Below are positions 6,029-10,820 of a stretch of 10,820 nucleotides of DNA, piece after piece; within the stretch, counting starts at the first letter, position 1, and every line of letters starts with the position of its first letter. The DNA comes from Flavobacteriales bacterium UBA1995 (GTDB lineage: Bacteria > Bacteroidota > Bacteroidia > Flavobacteriales_D > Sanyastnellaceae). Location of the stretch: contig DDCX01000107.1 of the NCBI GenBank assembly GCA_002336475.1, positions 1 to 10,820 of the forward strand. Direction: 5' to 3'. A program made the position numbers and the translations under genes. The notes beneath the pieces are model-generated. The model did no database searches. It had not been told where the DNA came from and saw nothing but the letters and a program-made list of their open reading frames with translations.

Positions 6029-7300
6029 GACTTTCACCTGAAGAACCCGACGTCGGTCAGCCGCCTCTGTCACCAATTGAATGCCCCCGAAGGTGACAGA
6101 TTCGCCTGGCTTAGGCAGGCGGGCCAGTTGCTCGACCATAAACCCTCCAAGGGTATCGCTTTCACCCTTTGCCGTCTCAAATGAGGCACCGTCTATGTCG
6201 AGAATGCGGTAGACATCGACCAAGGCTGTTTTGCCTTGAAAGACCACAGTGTGTTCATCGATGCGCGAGTACAGTACATCCTCATCGTCAAATTCATCGG
6301 AGATGTCCCCCACAATTTCTTCGATGACATCCTCTAGGGTCACGATGCCGCTGGTTCCGCCGTACTCATCAACCACCACTGCGAGGTGGACCTTCATGCT
6401 TTGAAAGTCGCGCAGGAGGTCATCGATCATGCGGTTTTCGGGCACAAAAAAGGGCTGGCGGAGCAGGGTATTCCAGTCAAATTCTTGGGCGTTCCTATGA
6501 GGAAGCAAGTCCTTGGCGTAAAGGATGCCTTTGACCTGATCCAAACCGTCTTGGTGAATCGGGACCCGACTGTAACCGGAGTCGGAAATGGCCGATTTGA
6601 GTTCAGACCAAGGCAGGTCATGCGCAAACGTCGTGACATCGGTCCTCGGCCGCATGATCTGCTTGACATCCTTGGACCCAAAGTTGACAATGCCACTCAA
6701 AATGCGGTTTTCTTCTTCTGAGCGTTCTGCGGAGTCTGTGACGTTGACCGCATGTTCCAAATCTTCTACAGACAGTTCAACAGCGGCTCCTGATGCCGGG
6801 GCCAGCCAGCCAGCCATGGCGTTCAATGGTTGCCAAATGGGCCTCAAAATTCCCTTGGACCATGTCAGCGAGCGGGCCATGCGGCGGGCCAGTGTCAGAG
6901 GATGCCGGTTGGCGTAAACTTTGGGCAGCACTTCGCCGAACAGCACAATTAAAAAGGTGACACCAAAAACGTGCAGTGCAGCCCCGATGATGGGGGGAAG
7001 CGCCACGAGCCAGCGCTGCATCAACACTGTAGACAGCAGGATGATCACGATGTTGACCGTGTTGTTGAGCACAAGAATGGTGGCGAGCAATTGTCGGGCG
7101 CCGAGCTCTGCATCAGGGGTGTTCAGAAGGTCGAAGACCATCTTTGAGGGGCCGTCCTCAGCCTCTTCGAGCGCCTGTCTGTCTTGGGGGGTCAAAGAGA
7201 AAAAAGCAATTTCACTGCCCGATATAAAGGCACTGGCAACCAACAGCAGCAGCGATCCAAATGCCACCAGCCAAAGGTGGATGCCCATCAGGTTCTCCAT
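5399..7300 (-). CDS. gldE: Fused GldE-GldD gliding motility / T9SS protein
   Basis: One uninterrupted 633-codon frame holds two proteins that are usually separate. Residues 1 to about 424 are GldE, a CorC/CNNM-type membrane protein: SGSEIAFFSL near 27-36, hydrophobic helices to about residue 180 with GEVLPKVYANRHP, then cytoplasmic CBS repeats (MRPRTDVTTF; VDEYGGTSGIVTLEDVIEEI) and a CorC_HlyC domain ending RRRVLQVKV. A Gly/Pro-rich linker (about 427-445) leads into residues 446-633, a complete GldD. Both families are required for gliding and type IX secretion in flavobacteria, and gldD normally follows gldE. The start at 7300 lies 3 nt after the ssb stop; an ATG at 7288 is possible. No stop codon exists between the modules, so this is a true fusion, a separately initiated gldD inside one frame, or a sequence error at the joint. 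Confidence 0.88.
   Translation of the reverse strand: MENLMGIHLWLVAFGSLLLLVASAFISGSEIAFFSLTPQDRQALEEAEDGPSKMVFDLLNTPDAELGARQLLATILVLNNTVNIVIILLSTVLMQRWLVALPPIIGAALHVFGVTFLIVLFGEVLPKVYANRHPLTLARRMARSLTWSKGILRPIWQPLNAMAGWLAPASGAAVELSVEDLEHAVNVTDSAERSEEENRILSGIVNFGSKDVKQIMRPRTDVTTFAHDLPWSELKSAISDSGYSRVPIHQDGLDQVKGILYAKDLLPHRNAQEFDWNTLLRQPFFVPENRMIDDLLRDFQSMKVHLAVVVDEYGGTSGIVTLEDVIEEIVGDISDEFDDEDVLYSRIDEHTVVFQGKTALVDVYRILDIDGASFETAKGESDTLGGFMVEQLARLPKPGESVTFGGIQLVTEAADRRRVLQVKVMMNQGASPNPGPGQTGTRGGGMGVATALLAATMSFGSGCSAPPPVPRPAGYYRIAMHDTTFRSLELACPLQLEVSNAAKVETVQEFAPDSCWFNLVYPRYNARIHCTYGGGVALEPVMEDAFKLAYEHEIKADAIEVRQRDYEKGGVAMTWRIAGNAASPLQFLCTDGQDQFLRGALYFEVRPNGDSLAPVTSRLNTDVEHLMANLNWP
5963..6039 (-). 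promoter_or_regulatory. Candidate internal start sites for gldD inside the fused frame
   Basis: Two in-frame start regions lie at the module joint. A tandem ATGATG at 6028/6025 is preceded 5 nt upstream by AGGTGA. An ATG at 5965 is preceded by GGAGGT at 3 nt spacing. Starting at 6028 or 6025 gives a lipoprotein signal with one Arg in the n-region; starting at 5965 leaves no positive charge before the hydrophobic core. Bacteroidota ribosomes generally make little use of Shine-Dalgarno pairing, so these matches are suggestive only. Confidence 0.4.
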
Positions 7301-7303
7301 GGC

Positions 7304-7729
7304 TCAGAAGGGCAGTTTGGAGGCGTCCATGTGAAATGGGCCGGGCTTTTCCTCAGTTTGACCGCCTTCCTCGTCATCAGTGCGTGCTTCAGAAAAGCCA
7401 CGTGGGGACAGCATTTCCATCCTGTCGGCGATGATTTCTGTGGAGCGGTGTTCTGCGCCGTCGGCGTCCTGCCATGTTCGTGTTCGCAGCCGCCCTTCGA
7501 TGTAGACTTTTTGGCCTTTCGTGAGGAAGCGGTCAGCGATTTCAGCCAATTCTCGCCACAAAACGACTTGGTGCCATTCGGTGCGTTCGTGGCTCTTGCC
7601 CGCGTTGTCTTTGTACCGTTCGGAAGTCGCCAAAGACAGCTTGCACATGGCCTGCCCGCTTTCAAGCCAGCGCAAAGCGGGTGGCTTGCCGAGGTGGCCG
7701 ATGAGCATGACTTTGTTCAATCCGGGCAT
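7304..7729 (-). CDS. ssb: Single-stranded DNA-binding protein (SSB)
   Basis: SSB coats single-stranded DNA during replication, recombination and repair and recruits partner proteins through its C-terminal tip. The 141-residue product opens with LNKVMLIGHLGKPPALRW, then has the OB-fold core with TEWHQVVLWRELAEIADRFLTKGQKVYIEGRLRTRTW and IIADRMEML, all typical of the family. Residues from about 108 form a short, charged, disordered linker. The tip reads MDASKLPF instead of the usual strongly acidic form (such as DDDIPF): the final Pro-Phe is kept, but only one Asp precedes it and a Lys is present. The ATG at 7729 starts directly at the family N-terminus. The gene lies between mutY and gldE, a common Bacteroidota order, with 46 bp to mutY and 3 nt to gldE. 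Confidence 0.95.
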   Translation of the reverse strand: MPGLNKVMLIGHLGKPPALRWLESGQAMCKLSLATSERYKDNAGKSHERTEWHQVVLWRELAEIADRFLTKGQKVYIEGRLRTRTWQDADGAEHRSTEIIADRMEMLSPRGFSEARTDDEEGGQTEEKPGPFHMDASKLPF

Positions 7730-7742
7730 GGACGCAAAGTAC

Positions 7743-7755
7743 CGAAGCGGCTTCG
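7743..7755. repeat. Near-perfect palindrome in the mutY-ssb gap
   Basis: CGAAGC-G-GCTTCG forms a 13-nt palindrome in the 46-bp gap, ending 13 nt before the ssb ATG. It could be a small hairpin in the mRNA or a protein-binding site for ssb control. It is short enough to be coincidental. Confidence 0.3.
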
Positions 7756-7775
7756 AGTGGCGTTTTCCAAAAGCC

Positions 7776-8843
7776 TCAATTCTTCACAATCCAGGCCCTG
7801 AGCTCCGGGAGCACCTTGTCGATCAGCCTGGGCCAATTGGCATCACCTGACGATACATCGACCCAGCGGCCTGGCATTTTTGGCGTTGGCGGGTTTTGCA
7901 CCACTTCGAAATAAGCCGTCATCCGACGGTGCGTCAGAATGTGTTTCACAGGACCAAAACGGGCATCGTTGGCATCCCGTTCTGCGAAAAGCCCGGTGTT
8001 CACGGCAGCTTCTTTTTCTGAAGACAAGGGTGTCATCACACAAGGAAACGCTTCCAGTTGTGACCAGATGCCTTTTTCTGGCCGCCGTTCTACCCACCAC
8101 TGAAGGGGGGAATTGGGTTCCTGACGGAGTGCGATTGAAAAGCTGACTTCAACGGCCAAGGCAGCTTTTTTAGGCTGCTTGACCGGGCGCTGGAGCATGG
8201 TTTTCCGTTCTCGAGCGAGGCAACCATCCATCAAGGGGCACTGGGCGCAGAGCGGTGACTTGGGCGCACAGATCAGGGCCCCCAATTCCATCCAAGCCTG
8301 ATTGGAGGTTCCCGGATCAGCGACATCCAACAACATTTGGCACGCTTCATCCACAGCCTGCTTGCCTGCTTTCCGGTCCACGGCATGTTCGATGTCAAAC
8401 AGCCGGGACATGACCCGTTGCACGTTGCCGTCCACTACGGGCACCGCTTCTCCGTAGCAGATGCTTGAAATGGCTGCGGCGGTGTAAGGGCCAACACCGG
8501 GCAATGCAGACCACTCTTCCGCGTTTTTGGGCATCACCCCCGCGTGTTCACCCACGATGATGCGCGCCGCATTGTGCAGATTTCTGGCCCTGCTGTAATA
8601 CCCAAGGCCCTTCCACAAGGCCATGACTTGGTCAGTTTCGGCCGATGCAAGATCCTGAACCGTCGGAAATGCCACCATGAACCGTTCCCAATAGGCGGTG
8701 CCTTGGTCTACCCGGGTTTGCTGCAGAATAACCTCGGAAAGCCAGGTGGAATAGGGGTTTGGGTCTGCTCGCCAAGGCAGAGGCCTTGCGAATTTTCCGT
8801 ACCAATTCAGCAGAGATGAGGTCAGTGGATGAAGCGTCTGCAC
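7776..8843 (-). CDS. mutY: A/G-specific adenine DNA glycosylase MutY
   Basis: MutY removes adenine mispaired with 8-oxoguanine or guanine, starting base excision repair. The 355-residue length is normal. The catalytic domain is intact: WLSEVILQQTRV with the catalytic Glu37, the helix-hairpin-helix LPGVGPYTA (114-122), and VVDGNVQRV with the catalytic Asp138. Four cysteines (192, 199, 202, 208) in C-X6-C-X2-C-X5-C spacing bind the 4Fe-4S cluster. These positions equal those I recall for E. coli MutY. The C-terminal NUDIX-like part that reads 8-oxoG follows, with HILTHRR where many family members have an FSH motif. It is the first gene of the minus-strand series, divergent from HU. The ATG at 8843 is followed by the usual short leader to the PLPWR motif. 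Confidence 0.96.
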   Translation of the reverse strand: MQTLHPLTSSLLNWYGKFARPLPWRADPNPYSTWLSEVILQQTRVDQGTAYWERFMVAFPTVQDLASAETDQVMALWKGLGYYSRARNLHNAARIIVGEHAGVMPKNAEEWSALPGVGPYTAAAISSICYGEAVPVVDGNVQRVMSRLFDIEHAVDRKAGKQAVDEACQMLLDVADPGTSNQAWMELGALICAPKSPLCAQCPLMDGCLARERKTMLQRPVKQPKKAALAVEVSFSIALRQEPNSPLQWWVERRPEKGIWSQLEAFPCVMTPLSSEKEAAVNTGLFAERDANDARFGPVKHILTHRRMTAYFEVVQNPPTPKMPGRWVDVSSGDANWPRLIDKVLPELRAWIVKN

Positions 8844-8897
8844 TCGGAAAGATTAATCGTTGGCAAGATGGGGTCATGAGGTCTCCCATCCATGTCC

Positions 8898-8905
8898 TAT
8901 TTTTG
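8898..8905 (+). promoter_or_regulatory. Bacteroidota-type -7 promoter box upstream of HU
   Basis: TATTTTTG matches the Bacteroidota sigma-70 -7 consensus TAnnTTTG at every fixed position and points toward the HU gene, 68 nt before its ATG. I found no TTG at the expected -33 distance (the nearest clear one, at 8860, is too far), so the promoter is only half supported. No equivalent box was found on the minus strand for mutY. Confidence 0.5.
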
Positions 8906-8911
8906 CCGGCC

Positions 8912-8936
8912 CAATGAATGGATTTCCAAATCATTG
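8912..8936 (+). promoter_or_regulatory. Inverted repeat in the putative HU leader
   Basis: CAATGA (8912-8917) and TCATTG (8931-8936) are perfect inverted copies, and between them GATTT-cc-AAATC (8921-8932) is a second, slightly offset inverted repeat. They lie just after the TAnnTTTG box, about where transcription would begin, so they could be an operator or a 5' leader hairpin. The two arms are not concentric, so only one pairing can form at a time. No regulator is identified. Confidence 0.35.
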
Positions 8937-8973
8937 AATCTCATAATCATCCAGCAAGGTGACTGACAATAAG

Positions 8974-9264
8974 ATGACAAAGGCGGATCTCGTAAGCCGC
9001 ATCTCTGACAAGACGGGAATTGAGCGCCAAGACGTCCAAGTGACGGTAGAGGCGTTCATGGAATCAGTAAGGGACTCCTTGGAGAATGGACACAACGTCT
9101 ACCTCCGTGGTTTCGGAAGCTTCGTCATAAAGCGACGGGCAAAGAAGACCGGTAGGGACATCCTCAAGAACAAAACCATTGAGATTCCAGCCCACAACAT
9201 TCCTTCATTTAAGCCCGCTAAGAGCTTCATGGAGAATGTAAAGACCAAAGTGTCAGCAAGCTGA
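8974..9264 (+). CDS. hup: HU family DNA-binding protein
   Basis: HU is a small dimeric nucleoid protein that bends and compacts DNA. The 96-residue product starts MTKADLVSRISDKTGI and has the family core VTVEAFMESVRDSLENGHNVYLRGFGSF followed by the DNA-binding arm and the C-terminal FKPAK element (IPSFKPAKSF). The arm reads GRDILKNKTIEIPA, lacking the proline that intercalates into DNA in E. coli HU; this form is usual for Bacteroidota HU. I chose ATG 8974 because it gives the family N-terminus. A GTG at 8959 would add five residues. AAGGTGA about 11 nt upstream of the ATG could help initiation. The TPR gene follows after 12 bp, so HU probably leads the plus-strand series. Confidence 0.94.
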   Translation: MTKADLVSRISDKTGIERQDVQVTVEAFMESVRDSLENGHNVYLRGFGSFVIKRRAKKTGRDILKNKTIEIPAHNIPSFKPAKSFMENVKTKVSAS

Positions 9265-9276
9265 CATCATCTATTC

Positions 9277-9897
9277 ATGTCAAACGCACCGTCCAATAAC
9301 CGCACCATGCCCCTCATCATAGGGGGGTTGTGCGTGTTTTTAGCGGTGTTGGTTTGGCAAGTGGTTCCCCGTTCTCCGGAGGCGTATTCTGCCGATCCCA
9401 TTCCAACATCATTGGAGGATGGCATCGACCAGGACCCCGTTGAAGCGGCCATTGACCAAGTAAACGGCCCGAATCCAATGGCCGGAATCTTGGCATTGAA
9501 AGCCTTGGCCGAGGCGGAACCACCCAATGTGGACGCTGTGATCGAACTCGGTCGCTTCAGCATTCAATCCGGACAGTTCGACAAAGCCCGTGAGCGCTTT
9601 GTGCAGGCCATTGAGCTTGCTCCCGAACGGTCCGAACCTCTAATCCAGCTCGGCATGCTGGAATTGGACGGCGATTCTCCCGCCGATGCCCTGATTCATT
9701 TCGAGCGCGCGCTCGTGGTGGACAGCGCCGCACACAATGCTTGGTTTTTCCAAGCACAATGCCACGAGCGCCTGGGAAATCCGGGCTTGGCGCTCGCCAG
9801 TTACAGGCGGTTTTTACCGCTATCCCCGGATACCGTAATCGAGGAAGCGGTCAAACAACGGATCGTCCTCCTCGAAGAAAATTCAACGAACTCCTAA
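9277..9897 (+). CDS. Membrane-anchored tetratricopeptide (TPR) protein
   Basis: The 206-residue product has one N-terminal transmembrane segment (about residues 12-29, PLIIGGLCVFLAVLVW), a short acidic linker, and then three TPR-like repeats from about residue 84 to 186. Recognisable parts include ELGRFSIQSGQFDKARERFVQAIELAP, then LGMLELDGDSPADALIHFERAL and HERLGNPGLALASYRRFLPLSP. TPR arrays bind peptides or partner proteins; the specific partner is unknown. The charge pattern around the helix does not settle the topology for me. It lies 12 bp after HU and 12 bp before the 30-residue peptide gene, which suggests one transcript. Similar TPR genes are found in this position in other Bacteroidota, to my knowledge without an assigned role. 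Confidence 0.85.
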   Translation: MSNAPSNNRTMPLIIGGLCVFLAVLVWQVVPRSPEAYSADPIPTSLEDGIDQDPVEAAIDQVNGPNPMAGILALKALAEAEPPNVDAVIELGRFSIQSGQFDKARERFVQAIELAPERSEPLIQLGMLELDGDSPADALIHFERALVVDSAAHNAWFFQAQCHERLGNPGLALASYRRFLPLSPDTVIEEAVKQRIVLLEENSTNS

Positions 9898-9909
9898 ACC
9901 CCCCTTCCC

Positions 9910-10002
9910 ATGCCTAGTGGAAAGAAGCGCAAGCGCCATAAGATGGCCGTGCACAAGAAGAAAAAGCGTTTACGTAAGAACCGTCACAAGAAGAAGAAGT
10001 GA
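9910..10002 (+). CDS. 30-residue basic AURKAIP1/COX24-domain peptide (putative ribosomal protein)
   Basis: The frame from ATG 9910 to TGA 10002 encodes 30 residues, of which about 20 are Lys, Arg or His (it begins MPSGKKRKRHKMAVHKKKKR and ends in four Lys). This fits the AURKAIP1/COX24 domain family (DUF1713, PF08213), which in Bacteroidota gives tiny proteins with just this opening. Relatives are mitochondrial mS38 and the mycobacterial small-subunit protein bS22, which bind rRNA near the decoding site; a ribosomal role here is inferred from them. The gene is 12 bp behind the TPR gene and 62 bp ahead of rng, so it joins a ribosome component with an RNase in one probable operon. It is short enough to be missed by length-filtered gene calling. 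Codon use is regular (mostly AAG and CGC/CGT). Confidence 0.85.
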   Translation: MPSGKKRKRHKMAVHKKKKRLRKNRHKKKK

Positions 10003-10064
10003 CACTAGATGGTGGTGATGGGAGCCTTTCCGCTCTACAATCCACCGTCGTCATGTATTGAAGC

Positions 10065-10820
10065 GTGAACATCGAACTGGTCATCAACAAGACCAAGTCC
10101 GGGTTGCGTATTGCCATGTTGGAAGACGGCCATTTGGTCGAACTCCACGAGGACAAAGGCAACCAGGAATATGCGGTCGGGGACATTTACCTCGGCCGGG
10201 TCAAGAAGGTGCTGCCCAGTCTCAACGCTGGATTTGTGGACATAGGTCATCCAAAAGATGCCTTTCTCCACTATCTCGACTTGGGTCCGCAGTACCGAAG
10301 TTTTAAGAAGTATGCCCAGCGTTCCGTCAAAGGGACGCAGCAGAGCGGTGATCTAACCAACTTCAAGTTGGAAGGGGACCTCGACAAAAAGGGCAACATG
10401 AAAGACGTGGTCTCCGCAAGCCAGAATGTGCTTGTGCAGGTCGCGAAAGAGGCCATATCTACCAAAGGTCCCCGGCTCACAGCTGAGGTTACTTTGGCAG
10501 GAAGGTACCTCGTGCTGGTCCCGTTTTCGAGCAAGATCAGCATCAGTCAACGCATCCAGAAGGAAAGCGAGCGCAAGCGCCTCAGGGTCTTGCTGCAGAG
10601 CATCCGTCCGGAGAACTGCGGGATCATCGTTAGAACTGTTGCCCAGGAAAAGGGAGCCGCAGATCTGCATTCCGATCTCGAAGAATTGAGCCAACGTTGG
10701 AAGGAGTTGCACTCCAACCTGCGGAACGCTAAACCCAGACAACGGGTCTTGGGCGAAATCAACAAGACCAGTTCCCTATTGCGGGACCTGCTCACGCCTG
10801 ATTTTTCTCAGATTCTGGTC
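10065..10820 (+). CDS. rng: Ribonuclease E/G family protein (Rng), 5' part only
   Basis: RNase E/G endonucleases process rRNA precursors and start mRNA decay. The frame runs from GTG 10065 to the window edge (252 codons) without a stop. It opens NIELVINKTKSGLRIAMLEDGHLVELHED, the usual N-terminus of Bacteroidota RNase G. An S1 RNA-binding domain follows (DIYLGRVKKVLPSLNAGFVDIG near residues 43-64), with the extended insertion common in this phylum, and then the sensor-like region LVLVPFSSKISISQRI and CGIIVRT. The DNase-I-like catalytic part with the Mg2+-binding Asp residues and the Zn-link lies mostly beyond the edge. GTG is the only start, because an in-frame TGA (10059) sits just upstream and the protein aligns from this point. 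It follows HU, TPR and the basic peptide on the same strand. Confidence 0.92.
   Translation, partial: MNIELVINKTKSGLRIAMLEDGHLVELHEDKGNQEYAVGDIYLGRVKKVLPSLNAGFVDIGHPKDAFLHYLDLGPQYRSFKKYAQRSVKGTQQSGDLTNFKLEGDLDKKGNMKDVVSASQNVLVQVAKEAISTKGPRLTAEVTLAGRYLVLVPFSSKISISQRIQKESERKRLRVLLQSIRPENCGIIVRTVAQEKGAADLHSDLEELSQRWKELHSNLRNAKPRQRVLGEINKTSSLLRDLLTPDFSQILV

Noticed and set aside
7730..7740. TACTTTG upstream of ssb as a -7 promoter box
   Set aside because: It is one base short of TAnnTTTG and has no supporting -33 element; ssb is more likely read from the mutY transcript.
7184..7801. 205-codon plus-strand frame opposite ssb
   Set aside because: It is antisense to a clear SSB with an intact OB-fold; the translated product shows no domain.
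8632..8934. 100-codon minus-strand frame crossing the mutY start and the divergent region
   Set aside because: It overlaps the mutY N-terminus in another frame, has no family resemblance, and would cover the probable HU promoter.
10003..10064. Possible promoter or terminator between the basic peptide and rng
   Set aside because: No TAnnTTTG box, stable hairpin or T-run is visible in these 62 bases.
1..10820. Defence system, prophage, insertion sequence or CRISPR array
   Set aside because: All genes belong to conserved housekeeping, envelope or motility families, and no repeats or recombinase-like frames were seen.

Overview
The window looks like chromosomal DNA of a Bacteroidota bacterium, most likely in or near Flavobacteriales, with a fairly high GC content by eye. 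The main reasons are adjacent gldE and gldD sequences (gliding motility / type IX secretion, a Bacteroidota-specific system) in the order mutY-ssb-gldE-gldD-coaX, an HU protein of the Bacteroidota type, a 30-residue basic peptide typical of the phylum, a TAnnTTTG promoter element and a clade-typical outer membrane protein next to coaX. Species cannot be named from the sequence. I saw no mobile elements, tRNAs, rRNAs or CRISPR arrays, and no gene-free stretch over about 300 bases.

Minus strand (8843 down to 1): one compact, probably co-transcribed series in transcription order. It runs mutY (adenine glycosylase), ssb, a fused gldE-gldD frame, coaX (type III pantothenate kinase), an outer membrane beta-barrel protein, an exported Cys-rich TPR protein, lptC (LPS transport), a 71-residue two-helix membrane protein, and a CorC/CNNM-family membrane protein cut by the window edge. 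Several junctions overlap by one or four bases (TGATG, ATGA, GTGA), and these decide the starts of lptC, the 71-residue protein, the barrel protein and coaX. The longest gap (108 bp, before the TPR gene) holds two tandem hairpins.

Plus strand (8974 to 10820): a divergent series of an HU histone-like protein, a membrane-anchored TPR protein, a 30-residue Lys/Arg/His-rich AURKAIP1/COX24-type (putatively ribosomal) peptide, and the 5' part of rng (ribonuclease E/G). The 130-bp mutY/HU divergent region contains a perfect TAnnTTTG box and an inverted repeat.

The most unusual item is the single uninterrupted frame joining GldE (polytopic membrane protein with cytoplasmic CBS domains) to GldD (lipoprotein). 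GldD's signal sequence is embedded in the middle, with start codons and Shine-Dalgarno-like sequences at the joint. The rest of the window is a conserved housekeeping and envelope neighbourhood rather than an accessory island.
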